Source of the DNA: Delphinus delphis
Taxonomy: Eukaryota; Chordata; Mammalia; Artiodactyla; Delphinidae
Assembly: GCF_949987515.2 (NCBI RefSeq)
Contig: NC_082696.1
Span: forward strand, 61,946,447-62,010,446
Length of the DNA: 64,000 nt
Direction of reading: 5' to 3'
Below the pieces are notes generated by a model. It worked only from the letters and a program-made list of their open reading frames with translations. It ran no database searches and was not told where the DNA came from. Every line of letters begins with the position of its first letter. Positions within the stretch are counted from its first letter, which is position 1. Below are positions 10,371 to 22,084 of the stretch, one piece after another. The position numbers and the translations under genes are program-made.

Positions 10371-10948
10371 GCATAGACGGAATTTTCCTCAACATAATAA
10401 AGGTCATATATGACAGACCCACAGCCAACATCGTCCTCAATGGTGAAAAACTGAAAGCATTTCCTCTAAGATCAGGAACAAGACAAGGTTGCCAACTCTC
10501 ACCACTCTTATTCAACATAGTTTTGGAAGGTTTAGCCACAGCAATCAGAGAAGAAAAGGAAATAAAAGGAATCCAAATCGGAAAAGAAGAAGCAAAGCTG
10601 TCACTGTTTGCAGATGACAGGATACTATACATAGAGAATCCTAAAGAAGCTACCAGAAAACTACTAGAGCTAATCAATGAGTTTGGTAAAGTAGCAGGAT
10701 ACAAAGTTAATGCACAGAAATCTCTGGCATTCCTATACACCAATGATGAAAAATCTGAAAGTGAAATCAAGAAAACACTTCCATTAACCATTGCAACAAA
10801 AAGAATAAAATATCTAGGAATAAACCTACCTAAGGAGACAAAAGACCGGTATGCAGAAAATTATAAGACACTGATGAAAGAAATTAAAATGATACAAATA
10901 GGTGGAGAGATATACCATGTTCTTGGATTGGAAGAATCAACATTGTGA
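10371..10948 (+). pseudogene. L1 ORF2p RT palm and thumb, part 3
   Basis: The reverse-transcriptase domain resumes after the frameshift: [14 protein letters not shown] (RT motif B) and [18 protein letters not shown] at 10607-10618 is the catalytic pair of Asp residues in RT motif C, intact here. The thumb follows ([24 protein letters not shown]). The continuous frame 10523-10948 is lost at a stop after LGLEESTL, caused by a frameshift near 10925. Confidence 0.92.
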
Positions 10949-11664
10949 AAATGACTCTACTATCCAAAGCAATCTACAGATTCAATGCAATCCCTATCAA
11001 ACTACCACTGGCATTTTTCACAGAACTAGAACAAAAAATTTCACAATTTGTATGGAAACACAAAAGACCCCACATAGCCAAAGCAATCTTGAGAACGAAA
11101 AACGGAGCTGTAGGAATTAGGCTCCCTGACTTCAGACTATACTACAAAGCTACAGTAATCAAGACAGTATGGTACTGCCACAAAAACAGAAATATAGATC
11201 AATGGAACAGGATAGAAAGCCCAGAGATAAACCCATGCACATATGGTCACTTTATCTTTGATAAAGGAGGCAGGAATATACAGTGGAGAAAGGACAGCCT
11301 CTTCTATAAGTGGTGCTGGGAAAGCTGGACAGATACATGTAAAAGTATGAGATTAGATCACTCCCTAACACCATACACAAAAATAAGCTCAAAATGGATT
11401 AAAGACCTAAATGTAAGGCCAGAAACTATCAAACTCTTAGAGGAAAACATAGGCAGAACACTCTATGACATAAATCACAGCAAGATCCTTTCTGACCCAC
11501 CTCCTAGAAAAATGGAAATAAAAACAAAAATAAACACATGTGATCTAATGAAACTTCAAAGCTTTTGCACAGCAAAGGAAACCATAAACAAGACCCAAAG
11601 ACAACCCTCAGAATGGGAGAAAATATTTGCAAATGAAGCAACTGACAAAGGATTAATCTTCTAA
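10945..11664 (+). pseudogene. L1 ORF2p post-RT region, part 4
   Basis: 239 codons of the region after the RT thumb: [76 protein letters not shown], and [10 protein letters not shown]. It ends with a TAA at 11662 inside text that reads on in the family (KGLIF versus KGLIS followed by KY). Confidence 0.9.
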
Positions 11665-11679
11665 ATTTATTAGCAGCTC

Positions 11680-12555
11680 ATGCAGCTCAATATCAGAAAA
11701 ACAAACAACCCAATCCAAAAATGGGCAGAAGACCTAAATAGACATTTCTCCAAAGAAGATATACAGACTGCCAACAAACACATGAAAGAATGCTCAACAT
11801 CATTAATCATTAGAGAAATGCAAATCAAAACTACAATGAGATATCATCTCACACCAGTCAGAATGGCCATCATCAAAAAATCTAGAAACAATAAATGCTG
11901 GAGAGAGTGTGGAGAAAAGGGAACACTCTTGCACTGCTGGTGAGAATGTGAATTGGTTCAGCCACTATGGAGAACAGTATGGAGGTTCCTTAAAAAACTA
12001 CAAATAGAACTACCATATGACCCAGCAATCCCACTACTGGGCATATACCCTGAGAAAACCATAATTCAAAAAGAGTCATGTACCGAAATGCTCATTGCAG
12101 CTCTATTTACAATAGCCCGGAGGTGGAAACAACCTAAGTGCCCATCATCGGATGAATGGATAAAGAAGATGTGGCACATATATACAATGGAATATTACTT
12201 AGCCATAAAAAGAAACGAGGGGCTTCCCTGGTGGCGCAGTGGTTGGGAGTCCACCTGCCTATGCAGGGGACGTGGGATCATGCCCCAGTCCGTGAGGATC
12301 CCATGTGCTGTGAAGCGGCTGGGCCCGTGAGCCATGGCTGCTGAGCCTGCGTGTCCAGAGCCTGTGCTCTGCAACGGGAGAGGCCACAACAGTGAGAGGC
12401 CCGTGTACCACAAAAAAAAAAAAAAAAAAAAAAAAAGAAACGAAATTGAGCTATTTGTAATGAGGTGGATAGACCTAGAGTCTGTCATACAGAGTGAAGT
12501 AAGTCAGAAAGAGAAAGACAAATACCGTATGCTGACACATATATATGGAATTTAA
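11680..12555 (+). pseudogene. L1 ORF2p C-terminal Cys-rich end, part 5
   Basis: The frame from 11680 holds [15 protein letters not shown] and the Cys region [15 protein letters not shown], with a TGA at 11941-11943 in the middle of the Cys-His segment. It resumes at 11953 ([45 protein letters not shown]) and is then interrupted by a CHR SINE at 12219. Beyond the SINE, IELFVMRWIDLESVIQ and QKEKDKYRMLTHIYGI complete the ORF2 end, so the coding sequence is split only by the SINE at that point. Confidence 0.9.
12207..12443 (+). mobile_element. CHR-type SINE nested in L1 ORF2, with TSDs
   Basis: A tRNA-derived SINE (element about 12219-12431) starting GGGGCTTCCCTGGTGGCGC, with Pol III A-box (GTGGCGCAGTGG) and a degenerate B-box, the cetacean body (GCCATGGCTGCTGAGCCTGC, AGAGGCCACAACAGTGAGAG) and an A tail. 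It is bracketed by AAAAAGAAACGA at 12207-12218 and again at 12432-12443. L1 ORF2 sequence resumes precisely after the second copy. Confidence 0.92.
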
Positions 12556-12750
12556 GAAAAAAAAAATGTCATGAAGAACCTAGGGGTAAGACAGGAATAA
12601 AGACACAGACCTACTAGAGAATGGACTTGAGGATATGGGGAGGGGGAAGGGTAAGCTGTGACAAAGCGAGAGAGAGGCATGGACATATACACACTAACAA
12701 ACATAAGGTAGATCGCTAGTGGGAAGCAGCCGCATAGCACAGGGAGATCA
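12556..12750 (+). mobile_element. L1 3' UTR, cut short
   Basis: Follows the L1 3' UTR (GAATGGACTTGAGGATATGG, GGGGAAGGGTAAGCTGTG, GAGAGAGGCATGGACATATA, GGGAAGCAGCCGCATAGCAC) up to GGGAGATCAGC. In the second L1 of the window (42270-42640) the text continues with GGTGCTTTGTGACC and about 170 bp more to a poly(A). Here it changes at about 12750 to SINE sequence. Confidence 0.85.
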
Positions 12751-12897
12751 GCTGCTCAGCAGTGGGAGAGGCTACGTCAATGAGAGGCCTGCGCACTGCA
12801 ACGAAGAGTAGCCCCTGCTTGCCACAACTAGACAAACCCTGCACACAGCAACAAAGACCCAACACAGCCAAAAATAATAAATAAAATAAATATTTTT
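12751..12897 (+). mobile_element. CHR-1 SINE 3' half joined to L1 3' UTR
   Basis: AGTGGGAGAGGCTACGTC, AATGAGAGGCCTGCGCACTG, CAACGAAGAGTAGCCCC and ACAAAGACCCAACACAGCC, then an AAATAATAAATAAAATAAATA tail, are the 3' half of a CHR-1-type SINE. The tRNA-like head is absent. There is no poly(A) or target-site duplication between it and the L1 3' UTR. Confidence 0.85.
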
Positions 12898-12907
12898 TTA
12901 AAAAAAA

Positions 12908-13280
12908 TTAGAAAATAATATTGATATGGAAGTTTATACTTTAAATTCCTAATGTAAAAAAAAATGGTGAAAAAACTAAATAGGAATTTAAATCATGAAA
13001 TTGAGTTAGAGGGATGATTAGTTAGAGTAAATTTATAAACAGTAGAAAGAAATATTAAGACATATATGAATAAAATAGAATCTACCCACAAAAGTAGCAA
13101 ATAAAAGAGAGGCCAGTTTCACTCAAGATTAGTCATGGAGGATAAGGGCATCAGGGAAAAAACAAATAAAAATACTAGAAATGGAAAAAAAAAACAGATT
13201 TAGAATAGTTTTTTATATCAGTAATGATAATACTTTTATCAAGTGGACAATATCCTGAAATAATATTGTTACTGAGTCTA
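12908..13280. other. Unassigned AT-rich DNA
   Basis: A-rich sequence with no feature I can support. Confidence 0.5.
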
Positions 13281-13284
13281 AGCT

Positions 13285-13795
13285 TGTATTGCCCCCTGTG
13301 ACAGACTAATAAGTACAGAGAGGTGGTGTCAGGGCAAGGAATAGTAATTTTATTTGGACAGCCAGCAGACCTAGAAGTTGGCAGACTAGTGTCACAAAAA
13401 AGCATCTTACCCAAGTTAGAATTCAGGCCTCTGTTACACTAAAAGGGGAGGGGGTGTGGATGGTTGTCACAAACTTCTTGGTGCCCTCCAGAATCCTGGG
13501 GGTGGGGAGGGGGAAAGCAGGGGAAGGGGGGTGTCAACGTAGATCTGGTCAAGATGTTCCAATAAACCTCCAACAAGACAAATGTTATTTTATGTCCTAC
13601 AACTTTTTATCTCTTTATGAATGAAAAGTGTTACGCCTTTAAAGGTCAAGCCTAGGAGGCAGAGCTTGAGAAAGGGCAATTATGTATATTTCAGGCTATA
13701 GGCAACACTCTTTTACAAAGGTGCAGAGCCAGCATGACTAAGCACAGGCAACAGAGCACAAAGGTTAGAACTAAAGGAATATGGAGTCAGGTTTG
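13285..13795 (-). mobile_element. Probable solo LTR of an endogenous retrovirus
   Basis: Read on the minus strand, the end of this block looks like an LTR R-U5: an AATAAA (TTTATT on the plus strand at 13349-13354) followed by ATTACTATTCCTTGCCCTG, ACACCACCTCTCTGTAC and TTAGTCTGTCACAGGGGGCA. Upstream on that strand are U3-like stretches, including GACTCCATATTCCTTTAGTT near the start. A G-rich run at 13442-13530 lies inside it. Ends and family are uncertain; no retroviral coding sequence adjoins it. Confidence 0.5.
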
Positions 13796-13811
13796 TTGTC
13801 TATTACCGTAT

Positions 13812-13948
13812 AATTTTTTGTTTTGTTTTGTTTTGCTTTGGCTCGGCTGCACGGCATGTGGGATCTTAGTTCTCTGACCAGGGATCAAATCCGCACTCCT
13901 TGCACTGGAAGTGCAGAGGCCTAACCACTGGACTGCCAGGGAAGCCCC
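13812..13948 (-). mobile_element. Short CHR-type tRNA SINE
   Basis: On the minus strand it starts GGGGCTTCCCTGGCAGTCC, then AGTGGTTAGGCCTCTGC, a B-box-like GATTTGATCCCTGGTC, CTAAGATCCCACATGCCGTG and a CAAAACAAAACAAAAC tail. This is the short CHR form lacking the long body. Weak flanking repeats (TATAATTTT / TACAATTTA) may be the target-site duplication. Confidence 0.85.
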
Positions 13949-13964
13949 CTACAATTTAAATACA

Positions 13965-14780
13965 TAAAAATAGAATACATGAATAGATCAAAAAACAGTT
14001 CTACTCAATAATAGAAATCCCAAGCTGTTTCACATGTTTTCAAAAAACATATTTAAAATGAAGTAACTGCACCCAATTTTATGAAGTTTATAAAATCATG
14101 GTGCTAAAATCAGACAAGGACATAGGAAATTACAACACAAGTCAATCTTACAATTGTAAATACAAATGTTTGAAATAAAAATTTAGAAAATTAAAAACAG
14201 GAATATGTAAAAACATAGTAGTAACACACTATGACAAATTTAGATTTATCTTTGCATAGCAGAAACAATTCTAAATTAGAACATCAACTAATGTAATTCA
14301 GCATGACAGACATAAAGAAGAAAAATGATAGGATAATTGTAATATATTCAAAACAACTCTTAGTAAAATTCAGTGCCGTTTCATGATTTTAAAGTCTTTT
14401 GCAAAATAAAAATACAAGAGATTAAAAACATTTTCTTTCAAATCAGGAATAAGAAAAGCATGCCTACTAACATTTCTTCAATTCATTATCTTCTGAGGTC
14501 CCCAGCCAATGAAATCAGAACAGAAAGTAAGTGAAGAAAATTAAAAATATTGTAAATAAACAAATAAAAAGTCATAATATGGAGAAAATATGGTTTTCTA
14601 ATAAATAATGTAAATCAATTTTAAAATTATGAGAAATATTAAAAGTTTATCAATGTTGATAGTAAAAATATCAATATATTAAAATGAATTATATTTTCAA
14701 ACACCAACATCAGAATTATGAATAATGCAATTTCATAAAGATTATATATAACTTTGAATTACATAAAATATGGGTTTCTA
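13965..14780 (+). mobile_element. Old LINE-1 (L1M) RT-region relic
   Basis: Scrambled L1 ORF2 reverse-transcriptase text on the plus strand: CTAAAATCAGACAAGGACA, AATTACAACACAAGTCAATC, CATGACAGACATAAAGAAG, AAAATTCAGTGCCGTTTCATG, and TCAGGAATAAGAAAAGCATG correspond to the KPDKD-to-GTRQG stretch of ORF2. No frame stays open. It is much older than the two long L1s. Confidence 0.55.
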
Positions 14781-15932
14781 GTGTTAAGTATAACAATCTA
14801 TAGGCAAGACTTTTTTTAATATTTTGAATAAAATTATTAAAAATGATATAATTAATAGAGAAGTAAATAATGAAGTATTTACATGGGATATAGTGAAAGA
14901 AGAAATAATGATATAGGAGAAAGGGGAAATTTCTAGAGTTATGTCCTTGAATAATAAAGATAAGGAAGGGTAGAAAACAGAAGTCCAGAGACTAGACTTA
15001 TGTGAGACCAGACATAATTCATCCATAGTAACAAAGTAGAAGGCAGGGTTTAGGACAGCATGCAGGTAGATGAGGTCTTGGGTACCTGAGACTGTTTGAG
15101 TTAAGTAAAATAGGAAGGAAAATCAAAGATGAGGATATGAGAGAAGCTGTAGAGGTTTGAGAAAAAAGTATAAATGATTGTAAAAGCAGTAGTAGAATGA
15201 ATGGGATATATAAATATAATGTAATCAACAGATAGTTCTATGGGGCTCTTTTGATTAGTAACCACATTAAAGTGAGATCTAGCAGTATGTCTTTCCCGTT
15301 TTTCTTGAACAGATTCAGATGCATGATTTTAGGCAGAGAGTCATCAAGAGAGTTAGACTGAGCCAGGATGGGATATTGCCAAGTGTGTACGGAGACAGGA
15401 AAGAAGCAGCAGATAGTTGACAGCTTAAACAATGATGGATCATGAAAAGAGATGTAGAATAAAGATGGAGACTGACAGATAGAAATCATTAGGATGGTGT
15501 GGTGACATGGGTTTTAGGGGGGAGAGAGCATCACTGATCAAGAAGTGTGGCAATGAGCAGCAAAGGAAGACACTACCCAACCTCTAGGATAGTGGAATGG
15601 GAGGTGAGAAGGTAAAAACATCCACTGTTTAAGAGGATTGGAGGTGGGCAGTGCTCTCAGCTGAGCCTGATGGTAAAGGAATGATCAGAACAAATCCAAA
15701 AAATATTTGAATATTTGGAGAATTTAGAAAATGACTGAATAGGTGTTTCCAAAAGTACAGGAGGAGTACTTCAGGAGTTGTTGAAAGGTAGAAAATTGAT
15801 TAGAATAGAGGATATAAAGACTTAAAGGAATGAGATTCCAGGAGATGGGGTGTGCAAAGAGTCCTGGCTGCCCTGTGGTATTGGGCATAAAAAGGAATGA
15901 AGAGCTAGTTGGTTTCAATTGCTTTAAAACGT
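14781..15932. other. Unassigned DNA
   Basis: A purine-rich stretch (much GAGA and AGGA) from about 14870 to 15900 with several minus-strand open frames of 60-85 codons. They show no domain, and have the Leu/Ser-rich look of frames antisense to purine-rich DNA. It may hide an old L2-like or LTR relic, which I cannot establish. Confidence 0.45.
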
Positions 15933-16170
15933 AGGTGAATTTTTTTTTTTTTTTTTTTTTTTTTTGGTACGCGGGCCTCTCACTGTTGTGGCCTCTCCCG
16001 CTGCGGAGCACAGGCTCCGGATGCGCAGGCTCAGCTGCCATGGCTCACGGGCCCAGCTGCTCCGCGGCATGTGGGATCCTCCCGGACCGGGGCACGAACC
16101 CGCGTCCCCTGCATCCCCTGCATCGGCAGGCGGACTCCCAACCACTGCGCCACCAGGGAAGCCCAGGTGA
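15933..16170 (-). mobile_element. CHR-type SINE
   Basis: Minus strand: GGGCTTCCCTGGTGGCGCAG, TTGGGAGTCCGCCTGCC, GGGTTCGTGCCCCGGTCCGG, the CATGCCGCGGAGCAGCTGGG body, and an A tail (plus-strand T run at 15940-15966). A short direct repeat AGGTGA at 15933-15938 and 16165-16170 flanks it. The many small open frames across it are translations of SINE sequence. Confidence 0.92.
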
Positions 16171-16227
16171 CTGTTTTTTTTTTAAAAAAAGTTCTGTACT
16201 CCAAGGATCATTGCTTCTCTTGCCAAT

Positions 16228-16375
16228 CAACCTTGAATTTTTTTTTTTTTTTTTTTTTTTTTTGCCATGCTATGCAGCATGTGGGGTCTTAGTTCCCTGA
16301 CCAAGGATCAAACCCGTGCCCGCTGCATTGGGAGTGCAGAGTCTTAACCACTGGACCACCAGGGAAGTCCCTGAG
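16228..16375 (-). mobile_element. Short CHR-type tRNA SINE
   Basis: Minus strand: GGGACTTCCCTGGTGGTCC, AGTGGTTAAGACTCTGCAC, CACGGGTTTGATCCTTGGTC, GGGAACTAAGACCCCACATG, and a long A tail (plus-strand T run at 16238-16263). It lies only 58 bp from the preceding SINE and belongs to a different CHR subtype. Confidence 0.9.
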
Positions 16376-19300
16376 CCTTTAATTTTAAAAGTGGGTTTTA
16401 AGTACATATTTTATCCAGAATTTTACACATTCTTTATTGGCAGAGTTTCTTAGAACAATCTCAAGAATCCTAATGAGATATTCATTTCAAAAAAGATTCA
16501 ATAACACTTTTGGATGCTTTATTTCTGCCAGACATTTTGTTATTTGCTGTACCTGAATTTTCATGAACCTAACCACCATCTGAGGACTAAGATATTATCC
16601 AGGCAGTACTGGATTTTTTCTGATTGAGTTTGCCCACTTACCTACCCTAAAACAGAAAGCTGTATTCCATTACCAGTATCCTGAAAATGTACAGTAACAA
16701 TAGCAACTCTTAGTTGTAATTGTGTTTTTTTCTTCTTTTTGGTTGTTGTTTTCTTTTAATTCTTTTTCTGTTTTGTTTGATAAGCCAGGAATGAAAGATT
16801 GTGGACTCTGACAAGATAGGCTAGGAGACAAGGATGCTTAATATCATTTGTTGAAAAATGATGTGGTCAGAAAGCATTATGATTAAATTTTAATGTTTCC
16901 TGTGGCATGAGTACTGCAGACATGAGAAGAGAAGCTTCAGCCTTATCCGTGTGTGTATGGATGGATGTGTGTGTTTGTGTGTGAGATATGTAGATCCATT
17001 TAGAATTTGCTCTGGAAAGGATGTCCCTCATTCATCAGGATAAAAACAACAGCTTACTCTTAGGAGTTTGATCCAAGTGGTAAGTATCACTTTTTATTAA
17101 AAAAAAAAGTCAGTATTATTTTCAACCTCATGCTGAGAGGTAAGTGATCCCTCTTAGCTTATTTCATCCTCTACTGATAAAACACTTTCTGAAGGGTACA
17201 ACCTTAGGAACCCGCAGCTGTGTCTATCTTCTCATTTACCTTATCTAAGATGTCTCTACAAGTCTCTCTCCTAGAATTCCTAAGAAAGGTGGGTTTTTAT
17301 AAAGTTTAGCCAGAAAATGATTACATGAAAGCATTTAAATTTTTCTTTTCCTAGACACACAACAAATAAAGCTTACGTGTGTAATATCCCATCATCTAGA
17401 TTTATATATTCTCAGAAAAAAAAATAAAGAAGTATGCACCTTAAACTATTAGTAGTCATTACCTCTGGAAAAACAAATGATCAAAGAAGACTGGAACTCT
17501 CATATTGCTTTCATACTGTTTGAAAAATTTAGATTATGCATGCATGTTAATATTAAAAACTGAAAACCTAAAGTTTGAATAATTCACACTAAATTTTCCA
17601 TATTAAGAAGCAGATTATGACACTTGAGGATAAAAATATAAAAATAAATCTGGAGAAAATCAAACTTGAACGCAGCTGGATCATTTAGTGAAATAAAGGT
17701 ATGAAAACAAAAGGCTAGTCACCAATGCTGCTGCCCCCAGGGGAACCAGGAAATGGATGTCAATTCCCTTCTGGGCCTTGAGTCCAGAAGCAATCCCAGC
17801 TGATACCAAAGCACCCATGGTGTTGATCTAAGATAATTCCCAAAAAAGAAGTTTACTTTTTTGGTTTTTATTTATCTCAGAGTGCAGGGCAGGGATCGAT
17901 ACTCATCCAAAGCTAATACAGTGATTAAATATTCTTTCTTTATATTTTCTGTTATATTTGTCCGCTTGTTATCTTGATTTAGGGCTAGCTTGAAACAAAG
18001 ATAAACATAGCAATGAGACTGCTGTAGTGGCCCGTAACAAACCATCCATCTTCAATCCCTGTATGATAACTAAACTTTCCCACAGTTTAACTAAACTTTA
18101 ACATAAAATCACCCTATTTATGAACTTCATGGCCTCTCACACATGAACCATTGTACTATGGGCTAATGGGCCTCATAGCCATTTGGAAAAGAAATTTGAT
18201 TTGCAATAGCAGAAGTTCCACATATAAAGTAATGGATGCTTTTAGTTTAGAAAAAGCAATGACAGGTGGTGGGCAATCTGAAATGATTCAATTCAGCCAA
18301 TTTTTTAAAATCTATTTTTCATGTGGAACATCAAAATGATTTTACTTTGACTCATCGTGGCTGCTACAGCAGTTTGTTTTAAAATTTCTGTAGTAAATGT
18401 CATTATAATGATCGAGGCCATGTCTTAGACTTGAGTGTCATCTAATATTTGCAGTGTTTTGCTTTTAGCCATATCTGGGAAATTATAAACACTAATTGAA
18501 AAAACAAATATACTTTATTCACATACTTCCTGCATTCAAATGTCTCTAATAAGTTATCTTTTACTATTATGCAATTATATAGTCTTAAAAATCTTGAATA
18601 TTATGTTGACCCAATTTCTGTATAATATTGAATATTTTCCAAGTTACAGTAATCTAATAAAGTCACATAGAAGAGAAGAGCAAGCAAAACATGCCTAACT
18701 GTCCATAAGTATTTCTTCTACAATGTAACTGAGGCTTTCTTTGTCCTAATCAGTGACATCTTAAAAAATAAGTAAATTTTAGAAATACGTTTTATGAACA
18801 TATTTCATGAATACATTTGCCTCAATGGTTGATAGAATAATAAAATTTACGTTGCTTTGATTGTTCAACCTTTGTTTCTTAGTATTTAGGAAAAGTGTTC
18901 TGTGACTGGTAAGAAATGAAAAATTAATTTGGGCAGAATGAGGAAAAAATGTGCCAATAAAATAAAAAGCAGTAAATAATATAACTTGGAGATATGTTTA
19001 TTAAATATATGGCAAAGAAGGCCAGACATAAAAATAAACATGTACTGATTTTCTTTTCTAATTTATACATTTCCCAAAATCTCTTTAAAATTGATTTAGG
19101 AAAATAGTAATCCTGATTAAGTGTAAATATGTGAAAATAAATGAAATCAATTATTTCTTTTTCTAGAATACTTTTTCCCAGGATTATATGGTATTAATTA
19201 TACACATTCCTTCTTATTTTATAAAATCCTTTTATGTAATTATATAAAATTCTGAACTTCTATCCATTATGTGATTCACCTATGCATATCATGAAGCATG

Positions 19301-20494
19301 ACACTGGTTTCATCAGAGAAACCAGAATCTTATCTACTCACTTAGCTCCCCTTGGATTTATTATTTTCTTTCCTTGGGAGCTATTGATTGAAATGCCCTG
19401 CTAATATCTCCATGGTCATTGTGAAGGATTTTTTTGGATTGTATTGAATGACATTCATTTAAACCACATAGTGGTATGTCCCCCTTAAATCATATTTTAA
19501 ATATATACCTATCTCTATCATCCAGCTTCACTGACAGTTACTATTCCAAGCTAGATACTGGTTTTTCCAATCATGTCCCTCTTTCCATGATTTGGAAGAC
19601 ATATATAGAAGAGCATGTGGTATCTGCAATTCTTCTTCTTCTGCTATTTCTGTTGGTGAGTATAGTCATGGACACACTTCACTTTTTGTAGAAGCTGTAG
19701 CAGAAGTTCTTAATGGGATTGTGAAAGAATATATGGGGATCCATTTTGATGGAGTGGATTGTTAGCCTACACTGCTTGTCAGCTTCCAGATTTCCTGACT
19801 CAGTGGGGCCGACTAGAAGCTCCGTGATGAGACAGATCTGTGGAGTCTTCATATATATTGCTGCTAGAAACTCAGTATTGATTCTGCTCCTACAACCCAT
19901 CTAAAGATTCTATAAATATCACTTACCTAAATTCAATCCCCTTCTGCCTTCTGCAACTTTATCCCAACCAATATACCCCTCTGCCCCATTAGGACACATG
20001 AAATGAACATGAAGGACTAAATAACCCCCTCTACTGGCGACTGTGTTGGAAATGTATGCATGCACTGATGAGTGTGGAAATCATTCTCATTCCAGTGTTT
20101 CCCTGAATTACCCTAAACGAAGACTTGCAGAACCTCAACTTCTTGGCTTTCTCATCCTTGACTATTTTCTTCCTTCTGAATCGTCTTCTCTGAGGCTTTT
20201 TCCTTGGCCAATACTTTTGTTTTGGCTAGCAGAAAGCAATAACAGGGCAATTCGTGTTAGTTTTAGAGCTTTGAAACTAATCCAGGGCACGCAGAGATTT
20301 CCTTTTTAATTAAATGTATACATATATAACTGAGAACACAGGAGTGCATAGGCAATTCGAACAGGCAATGCCAATTTTGAAGTGTTATTAAACATCCTTC
20401 AAGTTTGTGGGGTAGATTCTAGTACCTCTTGTGAGTGAGTCTCCATTTTGATAAGGAGGAATCTTAATAGATATGTTGATGTGTTCGATAAATA
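16376..20494. other. Largely unique non-coding DNA
   Basis: About 4.1 kb with no long open frame and no clear repeat. A degraded MIR-like stretch may lie at about 16500-16610 (CTTTATTTCTGCCAGACA, then TTTTCATGAACCTAACCACC). A GT-rich patch is at 16945-16985. The short open frames (18151, 19476, 20043) show no domain and I do not regard them as genes. Confidence 0.5.
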
Positions 20495-20880
20495 TCAATT
20501 AAGAACCTCAATACTTGCCAGGGTAGTATTCTGTGTGCTGTAGGGGAGCCACTGTGGTATTCTAATGAAGAAAGTAATGTGATTAAATCTTTGCTTTAAA
20601 AAAGACCTCTGGCTCCAGTGTGGAGAACTGATTGAAACTGACAAACGCTGGAGATGGGAAGACCAGTTAAGGAGGTTACTGAAACAATCCAGTTTATGGA
20701 AGATGGGGGCATGAATTAAGACAGTGGTCAGGGCAAAGAGGTGAAATAGATGGGTTCCCTGGGTCATAAAGATATGGAAACAGTAGGACTTCAAGGATAA
20801 TTCGATGTGTGGTTGAAGTAAAGAGGTTGAAGAAGGAGAGGAAATCAAGAATTATATCAAGGTTACTCCCTAAGCAACTG
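20495..20880 (-). mobile_element. LINE-2 fragment
   Basis: Antisense LINE-2 text: CTCTGGCTCCAGTGTGGAG, ACTGATTGAAACTG, GGGAAGACCAGTTAAGGAGG and TACTGAAACAATCCAG are the reverse of the L2 3' region that reads, in consensus, with CTGCAGCCAGAG and CTGGACTACTGCAATAGCC. Ancient, with no open frame. Confidence 0.65.
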
Positions 20881-21338
20881 ATTACATGAGGAGGTGTCAT
20901 ATACTGTGCTAGGAAACAGGGATAGAAATAGATTTTTCATCATTTTTAGAGCTAGATATTTGTGGCACTGATTTTTTAAAATATTTATCATAAAAATTTC
21001 AAATATATTTAAAAGCAGATGGAACGGTACTATAGTACTATGTATTCTCATAAATAGAATAGTACCATTTACTGACATGTATCTATCATGCAATTTAAGC
21101 AAGATTTGCCACATTTCTTTCATCTATCCCTATTTATTATTTTTAATTTTGAATATATTTTAAAGCAAATGGCAGACATATCTTTTTAGGTCATACTTTA
21201 GTAAAGACTATGAATTTCTAAAACTAAGGGCATTTATTTTTATATAACCACAATATCATTTTCATACTTAGTGAAATTGACAATTATTCTTTGAATTCAT
21301 CTGCTGTGCAGAGCACTATTACATATTTATGGTTAATT
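20881..21338. other. Unassigned AT-rich DNA
   Basis: Includes GTAAGATTTGCC-like words on the minus strand and a TTTTAAAATATTTATC run; nothing supportable. Confidence 0.45.
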
Positions 21339-22084
21339 GTATTGTTAACATTTTTATTGAAGTAGATCAATATACAGAAAATTGTATAAAACCAAATTGT
21401 ACAGTTCAATGAATTATCTTAAACTCATCTCTACAACCACCATCCAGATCAAGAAATAACAAATTGTTACCACCTTATATTTTCATTCTTGCCTCTGTTA
21501 ATTAGTACTTGCTCCTTTTTCCTTAAATATGACCATAACCTTGACTTCTAAAAACCATAGACTCATTTTATATATTGATAAATGGAATAACATATTACAT
21601 ATTCTTTTAAAACTGACTTCTTTTATCCATTGTTGTTTGTGATATTAATCCATGTTGTTTGTGTGTAGTTATAGTCTATTCATTTTTATTACTGCATGCT
21701 ATTCTATTGTTAAATAGACCATAATTTATTTATCCAACATATTAATTACAGCCATTTGATTTGTTTCTAACTTAGAGCTATTATAGGTATTGCTTCTATG
21801 AATATTCTTGTTGACTCTTTTGTTGTCCATACATATGCATTTCTCTTCTTAATGTACTTAGGAGTACATACACGCTTGGTCATAGAACACTTTGTATTTA
21901 ACTTTAGCTTGAAATTGAAAATTTTACAAAATAGTTGTACTAGTTTTTCACTCTTATCCATAGTCTATGAGAGTTCCAGTTACTCCACTTCCTTTCAATA
22001 CTTGGACTTGTTTGCATTTGTTTCTACCCATTATGATTGTTGTTTAGTGGTATTTAATTGTGGTTTAACTTAAATTTTCTCAGA
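21339..22084 (-). mobile_element. Old LINE-1 (L1M) 3' end, part 1
   Basis: Minus-strand L1M 3' UTR and ORF2 end: TTTTTATTGAAGTAGATCAA, TTGTACAGTTCAATGAATT, ACAACCACCATCCAGATCAA, then TTCTTTTATCCATTGTTG, ATTAATCCATGTTGTTTG, CATGCTATTCTATTG, AACATATTAATTACAGCC and ATTGCTTCTATGAATATTC. A younger L1 fragment is inserted after 22084 and the old element appears to resume at about 22349. Confidence 0.65.

Larger units (their letters stand above)
5138..12895 (+). mobile_element. LINE-1, near full-length, with chimeric 3' end
   Basis: A long plus-strand L1 with all parts in order: 5' UTR (from about 5142 to 7567), ORF1 (from 7568), a short inter-ORF spacer, ORF2 (8506 to about 12555) and 3' UTR (to about 12750). 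The 3' UTR is cut short and continues straight into the 3' half of a CHR-1 SINE. A CHR SINE is also inserted near the end of ORF2. Both reading frames carry stops and frameshifts, so the element is dead, but most of the sequence aligns readily with the second L1 at 36.8-42.6 kb, implying moderate age. A possible target-site duplication is TTTTAAAAAAAT (5126-5137) with a near copy at 12896-12907, but both are low-complexity. Confidence 0.9.

Noticed and set aside
15724..16300. Cluster of short open frames on both strands (Gly/Pro/Arg-rich)
   Set aside because: All are translations of CHR SINE sequence. The same peptides recur at 12195-12555, 39386-39720, 46871-47119 and 63141-63431.
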